Below, piece after piece: positions 58,011-64,000 of a DNA stretch of 64,000 nucleotides. The DNA comes from JACVRW01 sp963764665. Lineage in GTDB: Bacteria > Actinomycetota > Thermoleophilia > Solirubrobacterales > Thermoleophilaceae. The stretch's first letter is position 1; each line of letters begins with the position of its first letter. The stretch is taken from assembly GCA_963764665.1 (NCBI GenBank), contig CAVXTL010000001.1, forward strand, positions 1 through 64,000, written 5' to 3'. A program made the translations under genes and the position numbers. The notes under the pieces are model-generated. The model had not been told where the DNA came from and searched no databases. It saw only the letters and a list, made by a program, of their open reading frames with translations.

Positions 58011-58619
58011 GTGGACTTCGCGCCGCTGCGCCCGGTGCCCCTCATTCCGGCCGGCCCGGTCGATCCCGAGCGCGCTGTGGCCCAGGTCACAGCGCTCCTT
58101 CCGGACCTCGAGCACACGCACGCGCGGGCGCTCGCACTGGTCGTGCTGGTGGGCCACGACCGGCCGGCGGCCGCCGCCGAGCTGGAGCTTCCGGAGCAGG
58201 AGCTGGCTCGCGCCCTCGCCGTGGCGCGCACCGCCCTGCGGTGCTCGGTGCGCCCGCTCGAGGGCAGCGGCTGGTGCCGGCAGGCCGAGGCGCTCGTGTC
58301 GGACCGTCTCGACGGTTCCCTCGACGAGGCCGGCTCCGCCCGCCTCGACGTGCACCTGCGCAACTGCCCGCGCTGCGTCGAGCACGAGCGCCGGCTGATC
58401 CAGGGCCAGAACGGGCTCGTGGCCGCGTTCGGACGGGCTCCCGCGGACGCCGAGCCGGCGGAGCTGAGCCTGGTGCAGCCCGAGGAGCCCGCGGAGCCGG
58501 TGAGTCCCGATCCGCTGGCGAGCATCGTCGCCGTGGGAGCGGGCGCCCTGATCGTGATGGCGTCGCTGCTCGTGATCGCCGCGATCGTGTTCGCGCTCGT
58601 GGCGCTGCTCGGCATCTAG
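58011..58619 (+). CDS. Zinc-finger (zf-HC2-like) membrane protein with sigma-region-4-like N-terminus
   Basis: The 202-residue protein starts with a helical part (PERAVAQVTALLPDLEHTHA, ELELPEQELARALAVARTAL) that resembles sigma-70 region 4 in spacing. A zf-HC2-like segment follows (CRQAEALVSDRLDGSLDEAG, HLRNCPRCVEHERRL), then an acidic linker and one C-terminal helix (IVAVGAGALIVMASLLVIAA). Anti-sigma factors have the zinc finger and helix but not the sigma-like part. No sigma gene is adjacent. TATGCT (57999-58004) lies 6 bases before the GTG. Confidence 0.7.
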   Translation: MDFAPLRPVPLIPAGPVDPERAVAQVTALLPDLEHTHARALALVVLVGHDRPAAAAELELPEQELARALAVARTALRCSVRPLEGSGWCRQAEALVSDRLDGSLDEAGSARLDVHLRNCPRCVEHERRLIQGQNGLVAAFGRAPADAEPAELSLVQPEEPAEPVSPDPLASIVAVGAGALIVMASLLVIAAIVFALVALLGI

Positions 58620-59098
58620 CCGAGCACCTCTCCCACCGCCCCCGTCATCGCCGCGAGCCATGCCTCGTGCCGGCCGGGATCCTCGGTCACGGCCACGGCC
58701 GGGAGGCGCCAGCGCGCGCCCGCCTCGGCCACCAGCGACCTTCCCTCCGCGAGCAGTCCGTCGGCCACGGTTCCCGCCGCCTCGTACACGAGGCCGCGGA
58801 CCGGGGTGTCCACGATGTGGGCGAGCAGCGTCTCCAGTCGCACGCCGTGGAGGTTCGGCGCCGACGGCCCCGTGGCGCTCCCGAGCAGCCAGCAGACCAC
58901 CGACACGCCCGCCAGGTGCGGCACCAGCGTGGCCAGCCGGTCCGGATCGGCCACGGCGGGCTCCACCCCCACCGCGGTGAGCTCCTCGGCTACGGCGGGG
59001 TTCCGGGTCGTGCCACGCACCGCCAGCCCCTGCTCGATCAGCGAGGCCGCCAGCGTCCGGCCGCGGCAGCCACAGCCAACGATCAGCACGCGCGCCAT
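58616..59098 (-). CDS. NAD(P)-binding Rossmann-fold protein
   Basis: The 160-residue protein begins MARVLIVGCGCRGRTLAASL, a GxGxxG-type nucleotide loop in which GCGCRG replaces the usual form, and continues with GLAVRGTTRNPAVAEEL and GVSVVCWLLGSATG, like an atypical, shortened SDR. The middle catalytic dyad is not evident. It overlaps the convergent zinc-finger gene by 4 bases. The function is unknown. Confidence 0.7.
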   Translation of the reverse strand: MARVLIVGCGCRGRTLAASLIEQGLAVRGTTRNPAVAEELTAVGVEPAVADPDRLATLVPHLAGVSVVCWLLGSATGPSAPNLHGVRLETLLAHIVDTPVRGLVYEAAGTVADGLLAEGRSLVAEAGARWRLPAVAVTEDPGRHEAWLAAMTGAVGEVLG

Positions 59099-59111
59099 GG
59101 CCCTCCCCTGC

Positions 59112-59405
59112 TCAGCCTTCGGGGCGCCGGCGCAGCTCGTCGCGCCAGCGCTGGTCCTCGGCCACCCGCTCCTGGATGTCCTCCTCCGTGAGCTCAGGCC
59201 GTCCCGTGGCCCGCCGCCGGGCGTTCTGAGCCTCGAGCATCTGGTCCACGTCGTCCAGCTCGAGCTCCGCCTCCAGCTCGGGCGAGCGCGTGGGACGCCA
59301 GTCCACCTGCTCGGCGCCCGAGCCCGGATACCAGCGGCCGAGCGCGTAGAAGATGCCACCGGCCACCACCAGGGCGAACACCACGAACACTCCGAACTCG
59401 TCCAC
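59112..59405 (-). CDS. Small single-pass membrane protein
   Basis: The 97-residue product has an N-terminal helix (FGVFVVFALVVAGGIFYALG, residues 4-23) and a charged, mostly helical cytoplasmic part (ELEAELELDDVDQMLEAQNA, EDIQERVAEDQRWRDELRR). It ends 13 bases before the Rossmann-fold gene and is probably in the same transcript. No family is recognised. Confidence 0.65.
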   Translation of the reverse strand: MDEFGVFVVFALVVAGGIFYALGRWYPGSGAEQVDWRPTRSPELEAELELDDVDQMLEAQNARRRATGRPELTEEDIQERVAEDQRWRDELRRRPEG

Positions 59406-59437
59406 CGAACGAGTCTACGCCCGCCCCGCGGGCGGGG

Positions 59438-60610
59438 TCAGAGCCAGCGGGTGCGGAAGGGGCCGGTCACCTCGAAGATGGCGCCGGTGCCGTCGAAGCG
59501 CTGCGAGGAGAAGTAGAGCCTGCGCCCGCGCGGGTCGAACACCACTCCGCATAGCTCGGAGGTGGTGTGGTGCGGCCCGCTGCAGGTGAGGAAGCGAGCG
59601 ATCCGGCGCCCTGGAGTGATCAGGACGATGTCGAGGACGCCGGTGCCGTTGTCCTCGCAGACGTAGAGGTCGCCGGAGCGCGCCACGGTGATGTTGTCGA
59701 CCCCGAACAGCGGCGGGTCGGTCAGGGTGGCGGCATCGTAGATCACCTCGATCCGCCTCCAGCGCGTGTCGTAGGCGTGGACCCTGTTGTCCGCGGTGGT
59801 GGCCACGTACACGATCCCGCTGTCGAACCAGATGCCCTCGCCGCGTGCGAACCGGGTGCTCCCGGGAACCTGCTGGCGCGTGGGCGTGGTGGCCGCGGAC
59901 GGGTCGGGCACCTGAGTCCACGTGACCAATCCGTTCGGCGCGACCGTGGCGATCTCGAGCTTCCCGGCCGACAGATTCGGCCAGCGTGTGGGCGTGAACC
60001 GGTAGAAGCCGCCGTCGCCGACGTCCTCGGTGAGGTAGACGCGCTTCCCGCGTGGGTCCACCGCGGCGGCCTCGTGCTTGAACACGCCCATCGCCGGGCG
60101 CGCCACCGCGGGCCGGTGGCCGTGGGGATCGCACTCCCACACCTGACCGCGATCGACCTCCTCGCAGGAGAGCCAGGTGCCCCACGGGGTCCCCCCGCCG
60201 GAGCAGTTGATGTTCGTGTTGGCGAGGATCCGGTACGCGGACTTGATCCTGCCGTTGCAGTCGAAGCGGATCGCGCCCGCGCCGCCGCCGATGAAGGCCG
60301 GCGCCTCGCAGTTGGACACGAGGATCCAGCCGCCGTCGCGTGTGGGGTAGGTGGCCTGGCCGTCGGGGAAGAGGTGCCACGGATAGGTGGTGCCGGTCAC
60401 CGGCTGCTGCGCTCGCGCGATGAGTCGGGAGCGGAAGCCGCTGGGCAGGCTCAGACCGTTCGCGTCCGGTGTGCCCAGCGGCCCGTACGGACCGGGGCCG
60501 GGGCGAACCGTCGCGGCGAGCGCCTCGCGCCAGAACTCGCCACCGAGGGCAACCGTGCCGGCGGTGGCCACGCCCGTCTGGATGAACTCACGCCGTCGCT
60601 GCACATGCAT
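59438..60610 (-). CDS. PhoX-like (DUF839) secreted protein
   Basis: The 390-residue protein begins with a Tat signal (QRRREFIQTGVATAGTVALG, residues 4-23). It then shows PhoX/DUF839 landmarks: LPSGFRSRLIARAQQPV, GGWILVSNCEAPAF, TPWGTWLSCEEVDRGQVWECDP, MGVFKHEAAAVDPRGKRVYLTEDVGDGGFYRF (read in parts), GIWFDSGIVYVATT, DNITVARSGDLYVCEDNG. The family includes Ca/Fe-dependent alkaline phosphatases. Metal-ligand Glu residues in SCEE, KHE, LTED and CEDN are present. It is divergent from the acyl-CoA dehydrogenase gene. Confidence 0.85.
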   Translation of the reverse strand: MHVQRRREFIQTGVATAGTVALGGEFWREALAATVRPGPGPYGPLGTPDANGLSLPSGFRSRLIARAQQPVTGTTYPWHLFPDGQATYPTRDGGWILVSNCEAPAFIGGGAGAIRFDCNGRIKSAYRILANTNINCSGGGTPWGTWLSCEEVDRGQVWECDPHGHRPAVARPAMGVFKHEAAAVDPRGKRVYLTEDVGDGGFYRFTPTRWPNLSAGKLEIATVAPNGLVTWTQVPDPSAATTPTRQQVPGSTRFARGEGIWFDSGIVYVATTADNRVHAYDTRWRRIEVIYDAATLTDPPLFGVDNITVARSGDLYVCEDNGTGVLDIVLITPGRRIARFLTCSGPHHTTSELCGVVFDPRGRRLYFSSQRFDGTGAIFEVTGPFRTRWL

Positions 60611-60653
60611 CTTCTACACGAAATTCACAAGTCGCTCGACCGTAGTCGCGGAA

Positions 60654-60674
60654 GCAGCCGGCTCGGCCGGCTGC
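60654..60674. repeat. Inverted repeat between divergent PhoX-like and acyl-CoA dehydrogenase genes
   Basis: GCAGCCGG and CCGGCTGC flank a 5-base centre (CTCGG). It lies 44 bases from the PhoX-like start and 68 bases from the dehydrogenase start, so it could be an operator, for example for a TetR-type regulator of beta-oxidation. No regulator gene lies in the window, and a simple hairpin role is also possible. Confidence 0.35.
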
Positions 60675-60741
60675 GCACCGACGCTTCTCCACTCCGATCC
60701 GTAACAATCCGCGCGCTGTAGCCACGACCACCGGGAGACCC

Positions 60742-61899
60742 TTGATCGACTTCGAGCTGACCGACGAGCAGCGCCTGATCCGCGAGACGGCACGCGACTT
60801 CACGGACAACGAGATCGTTCCTCGCGCGCGCGAGAACGACCGCAACGAGCACTTCGACACCGAGCTCGTGCAGAAGATCGCGGACATCGGCTTCCTCGGC
60901 GCGATCGTGCCCGAGGAGTACGGCGGGCGTGGCGTGGACTACCGCACGTACGGGCTGATCGTGGAGGAGGTGGGCCGCGGCGACTCGGCAATGCGCACCG
61001 TGGTCTCGGTGGTGACCTCGCTGGTGTGCTCGTCGATCGTGCGCTGGGGTACCGAGGAGCAGAAAAAGGAGTGGCTGCCGAGGCTCTGCTCCGGCGAGGC
61101 GCTCGGGTGCTTCGGCCTCACCGAGCCCGACACCGGCTCGGACGCCTCCAACCTGAAGACGCGCGCCGAGAAGATCGACGGCGGCTGGCGCATCAACGGC
61201 GGGAAGATGTGGATCTCGCTCGGCAACTACGCGAAGCTCGCGATGATCTTCGCCCAGACCGATCCCGAGAAGAAGCACCGCGGTCTGGCCTGCTTCCTCG
61301 TGCCCACCGACTCGGAAGGCTTCTCCTCCCAGGAGATCCACGGCAAGCTCGGACTGCGCGGCTCGGACACCGCCGAGCTCGCCCTCGACGGCATCGAGGT
61401 GCCGGATAACGCCCTGATGGGCGAGGTGGGCGACGGCTTCAAGATCGCGATGTCGGCACTCGACTCGGGGCGCTTCAGCGTGGCCGCCGGCTGTGTGGGC
61501 ATCTGCAAGGGAAGCCTCGACGCGTCCGTGGCCTACGCGAAGGAGCGCAAGCAGTTCGACCGCCCGATCGCCTCCTTCCAGCTCGTGCAGGAGATGATCG
61601 CCGACATCGTGGTCCAGACCGAGGCGGCGCGCGGCCTCGTGTGGCGCGCCGGCTGGCTCAAGGACACCGGCCAGCCGAACACCACCGAGACGTCGATCGC
61701 CAAGCTCTACGCCACCGAGGCGGCGGTCAACTGCGCCAACCAGGCGATCCAGGTGCACGGTGGCTCGGGGTACGTGGACGACTACCCGGTGGAGCGCTAT
61801 CTCCGCGACGCGCGTGTGACCACCCTCTACGAGGGCACGTCGCAGATCCAGAAGCTCATCATCGCCCGGTCGGTCACGGGCGTGAACGCGATGGTCTGA
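60742..61899 (+). CDS. Acyl-CoA dehydrogenase
   Basis: The 385-residue protein has the whole acyl-CoA dehydrogenase layout: IDFELTDEQRLIRETARDF, GFLGAIVPEEYGGRG, GCFGLTEPDTGSDASNL, KMWISLGNYAKLAMIFAQT, YAKERKQFDRPIASFQLVQ, QVHGGSGYVDDYPVERYLRDAR and YEGTSQIQKLIIARS, the last carrying the catalytic Glu in the YEGT position. It uses FAD and starts beta-oxidation. GGGAG lies before the TTG start. The hydratase gene overlaps its stop by one base (TGATG), and the three genes form an operon. Confidence 0.95.
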   Translation: MIDFELTDEQRLIRETARDFTDNEIVPRARENDRNEHFDTELVQKIADIGFLGAIVPEEYGGRGVDYRTYGLIVEEVGRGDSAMRTVVSVVTSLVCSSIVRWGTEEQKKEWLPRLCSGEALGCFGLTEPDTGSDASNLKTRAEKIDGGWRINGGKMWISLGNYAKLAMIFAQTDPEKKHRGLACFLVPTDSEGFSSQEIHGKLGLRGSDTAELALDGIEVPDNALMGEVGDGFKIAMSALDSGRFSVAAGCVGICKGSLDASVAYAKERKQFDRPIASFQLVQEMIADIVVQTEAARGLVWRAGWLKDTGQPNTTETSIAKLYATEAAVNCANQAIQVHGGSGYVDDYPVERYLRDARVTTLYEGTSQIQKLIIARSVTGVNAMV

Positions 61900-62666
61900 T
61901 GGCCACCATCCTCACCGAGACCCAGGGCGCCGTCGGGCTCGCGACGCTCAACCGGCCCGATGCGCGCAACGCGCTGTCGCCCGAGCTGATGGAAGAGCTG
62001 GCGGCGGCGCTCGAGGGCTGGGACGCCGACCCCGAGGTGCGCTGCATCGTGATCGCGGGCAGCGACGAATGGTTCGCAGCGGGCGCGGACATCAGGAACA
62101 TGGCCGAGCGTGACTTCCAGGACATGCTCGAGGCGCCGTCCGCCGCGTTCTGGCCACGGCTCGCGGCCATCCGCACGCCGCTGATCGCCGCGGTGTCGGG
62201 GTACGCGCTCGGCGGCGGCTGCGAGCTGGCGCTGGCCTGCGACATGATCGTGGCGTCCGACAGGGCCGAGCTCGGCCAGCCCGAGATCCTCCTCGGGATC
62301 ATCCCCGGCGGCGGCGGAACGCAGCGCCTGGCCCGGGCGATCGGCAAGCAGCGCGCGATGGAGCTGGTGCTCACGGGCCGGCGGATCTCCGCCCTCGAGG
62401 GCTACGAGATGGGCCTCGTGAACAAGGTCTCGAAGTCGAAGGAGTGGCTCACGGACGCGCTCGAGCTGGCGGCCGTGGTGGCGCGGCGGCCGCCGATCGC
62501 CGCCCGGCTGGCCAAGCAGGCGGTGCTGGCCGCGGACGAGACCACCCTCGGCGCGGGGCTGGCGCACGAGCGCCGCCTGTTCGAGCTGGCCATGGCCACC
62601 GAGGACCGGCGCGAGGGCATGAGGGCGTTCCTCGAGAAGCGCAAGCCGGAGTTCCGCGGCCGGTGA
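61899..62666 (+). CDS. Enoyl-CoA hydratase/isomerase
   Basis: The 255-residue crotonase-fold protein has NRPDARNALSPELMEEL, SDEWFAAGADIRNMAE (oxyanion hole), GYALGGGCELALACD (second oxyanion Gly), QPEILLGIIPGGGGTQRLAR and LTGRRISALEGYEMGLVNKV. The catalytic Glu pair of hydratases corresponds to Glu in GGCEL and QPE. It hydrates trans-2-enoyl-CoA made by the preceding enzyme. The next gene overlaps its stop by 4 bases. Confidence 0.94.
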   Translation: MATILTETQGAVGLATLNRPDARNALSPELMEELAAALEGWDADPEVRCIVIAGSDEWFAAGADIRNMAERDFQDMLEAPSAAFWPRLAAIRTPLIAAVSGYALGGGCELALACDMIVASDRAELGQPEILLGIIPGGGGTQRLARAIGKQRAMELVLTGRRISALEGYEMGLVNKVSKSKEWLTDALELAAVVARRPPIAARLAKQAVLAADETTLGAGLAHERRLFELAMATEDRREGMRAFLEKRKPEFRGR

Positions 62667-64000
62667 GCACGGAGCTGCCGAGCACGCTCGGCGTGGTTGG
62701 GGCCGGCACGATGGGAGCCGGCATCGCCCAGCTGGGCTGCGCGGCGGGAATGCGAGTGGTGCTCCACGATCCGCTGCCCGAGGCACTCGAGGGCGGGGTC
62801 GAGCGGGTCCGCCGCGGGCTCGAGCGCTGGATCGAGAAGGGCAGGCTCTCGGCGGACGCGGCCGGGGAGCTCGAGCCGGCCGGCGCGCTGGAGGGCCTTG
62901 CGCGATGCGAGCTGGTGATCGAGGCGGCCCCCGAGCGCCTCGACCTGAAGCGCGAGCTGTTCGCCCGGCTGTCGGAGGTCTGCTCCGACGAGGCGGTGCT
63001 CGCCACGAACACCTCGTCGATAACCGTGACCACGCTCGCGGGCGCGGCGGCGCGGCCCGAGAACGTGGTCGGGATGCACTTCTTCAACCCGCCGCCGCTG
63101 ATGAAGCTGCTCGAGGTGATCCGCGCCGACCAGACCGGGGATCGCGCCGTGGCCGTGGCGAGCGCCACCGGCGAGGCGATGGGCAAGACCGTGATCCTGG
63201 CCAGCGACGGCCCCGGCTTCCTCGTGAACCGCTGCGGCCGGCCGTTCGGTGCCGAGGCCCTCCGGCTGCTTCAGGAGCGCGTGGCCACCCACGAGCAGAT
63301 CGACCGGATCTGCCGCCTCGGCGGCGGCTTCCGGATGGGGCCCTTCGAGCTGATGGACCTGGTGGGCGTCGACGTGGGCTTCGAGGTGGCCAAGTCGTTC
63401 ACGGAGCTGTCGTTCGGCGAGCCGCGCTGGAAGCCGAGCCCGATCCAGTCGAGGATGGTGGCCGCCGGACGGCTGGGCCGGAAGACCGGTCGCGGGTACT
63501 ACGACTACCCGGAGGACGGCCCCTACCGGCCGGAGGACCCGGAGCCGCTCGAGCCGGGCGGAGGCGACGGACGCATCCTCGCCATCAGAGGGGAGGGGCC
63601 GCTGGCCGAGGGCCTGCGCGGCCGTGCGGTCGAGGCCGGCTTTCGCCTTCCCGGGGTCGAGCCACGGTGGGAGGACCCCGAGGCCGTCCACCTGACGATC
63701 GAAGCCGGGGCGCGGCCGCCGTGGTCCCCCGGGGCCAGCGTCCGGCTGTGCGCCGGCACCAGCCTCGCCGCGTCGGGCGAGAGTGGAGCGTGCGGCTTTC
63801 ATCTCCTGCCCCCGCTCGATGAGGTCTCCCTCGTGGAGCTCACCCGAAACCAGCGCACCCGGCCCCTCACCGCCGAGAAGGCGGACGAGGTCTTCCGCTG
63901 CCTCGGCTTCCACCCGGAGTGGGTGGCCGACGCCCCGGGACTCGTGCTCGGCCGCATCGTCTGCCAGCTGGTGAACGAGGCGGCCTTCGCCGTCGGCGAG
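62663..64000 (+). CDS. 3-hydroxyacyl-CoA dehydrogenase (partial at window end)
   Basis: From the GTG in the GTGA overlap the product begins VSTELPSTLGVVGAGTMGAG, a 3HCDH NAD site, and continues NTSSITVTTLAGAAARPENV, GMHFFNPPPLMKLLEVI, SDGPGFLVNR and RMGPFELMDLVGVDVGFEV. About 280 residues are the usual dehydrogenase, after which a degenerate Rossmann-like segment and a second C-terminal 3HCDH domain begin (LGFHPEWVADAPGLVLGRIV), as in double-domain PaaH-type enzymes. The frame is open to base 64000. It oxidises the hydratase product. Confidence 0.92.
   Translation, partial: MSTELPSTLGVVGAGTMGAGIAQLGCAAGMRVVLHDPLPEALEGGVERVRRGLERWIEKGRLSADAAGELEPAGALEGLARCELVIEAAPERLDLKRELFARLSEVCSDEAVLATNTSSITVTTLAGAAARPENVVGMHFFNPPPLMKLLEVIRADQTGDRAVAVASATGEAMGKTVILASDGPGFLVNRCGRPFGAEALRLLQERVATHEQIDRICRLGGGFRMGPFELMDLVGVDVGFEVAKSFTELSFGEPRWKPSPIQSRMVAAGRLGRKTGRGYYDYPEDGPYRPEDPEPLEPGGGDGRILAIRGEGPLAEGLRGRAVEAGFRLPGVEPRWEDPEAVHLTIEAGARPPWSPGASVRLCAGTSLAASGESGACGFHLLPPLDEVSLVELTRNQRTRPLTAEKADEVFRCLGFHPEWVADAPGLVLGRIVCQLVNEAAFAVGE

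Noticed and set aside
60611..60650. Possible PHO box before the PhoX-like gene
   Set aside because: No GTTCACC-type direct repeats are present; phosphate control could not be supported.

Overview
The window is a 64 kb piece of a high-GC (roughly 70 %) bacterial chromosome with frequent GTG and TTG starts, dense gene packing and many ATGA/GTGA overlaps. Gene content (DipZ-type CcdA-thioredoxin fusion, SPW-repeat membrane protein, YxFxxD lipoproteins, MmyB-type regulators, a c-di-AMP riboswitch before a wall hydrolase, secreted proteins with SLTGADIRN-type repeats) points to Actinomycetota, most likely class Thermoleophilia (Solirubrobacterales-like). No rRNA or ribosomal protein is present, so this placement is an inference from family resemblance.

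Layout. 0-7.3 kb: secreted and membrane proteins, then a signalling block (two NarL-type response regulators, two HisKA_3 histidine kinases, a Crp-type regulator, a tandem UspA protein). 7.3-14.4 kb: cell-surface genes, namely a ydaO riboswitch with a frameshifted NlpC/P60-like hydrolase, two divergent alkaline-phosphatase-superfamily sulfatases, a membrane-anchored PI-PLC-like phosphodiesterase, a secreted repeat protein and a prepilin remnant. 14.5-25.1 kb: a region bounded by tRNA-His(GTG) and by two partial copies of the 3' half of that tRNA, which looks like tandem integration at one tRNA. It holds an envelope redox module (beta-propeller lactonase, DipZ, OmpR-type two-component system, two Cys-containing YxFxxD lipoproteins) and then a decayed set (glyoxalase, repeat membrane protein, large LuxR ATPase regulator). 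25-33 kb: receiver/FAD-oxidoreductase fusion, NTF2-like protein, ion-channel-like protein, sterol-desaturase-like hydroxylase, parallel beta-helix protein, zinc ribbon, anti-sigma-like ATPase, UDP-xylose synthase. 33-42.6 kb: a pentose (probably xylose) locus with xylulokinase, a divergent xylose isomerase, two Gfo/Idh/MocA oxidoreductases, an SDR, a XylFGH-like ABC transporter and a ROK repressor. 42.7-47.9 kb: an epimerase-like gene, a cold-shock gene and small proteins, a SnoaL/NTF2 and MmyB-regulator cluster with broken genes, and tRNA-Arg(TCT) and tRNA-Pro(TGG). 48-54.6 kb: a DUF1015 gene, then a LuxR ATPase regulator and a large secreted protein, both with several frameshifts. 54.8-64 kb: corrinoid adenosyltransferase, OsmC, GNAT, CoA-type NUDIX, rhodanese, a zinc-finger membrane protein, a PhoX-like protein, and the start of a fatty-acid beta-oxidation operon running off the end.

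Cross-cutting observations. (i) Many genes have a TANNNT or GATAAT box 6-10 nt before the start codon and no Shine-Dalgarno, which suggests leaderless transcripts and helps fix starts. (ii) Two nearly identical GTAA-N7-GTAA elements lie just upstream of dipZ and of the first YxFxxD lipoprotein, bracketing the two-component genes, and may define a small regulon. (iii) Frameshifts are concentrated in a few accessory genes, while the catabolic and beta-oxidation operons are intact, so either decay or local sequence error is involved.
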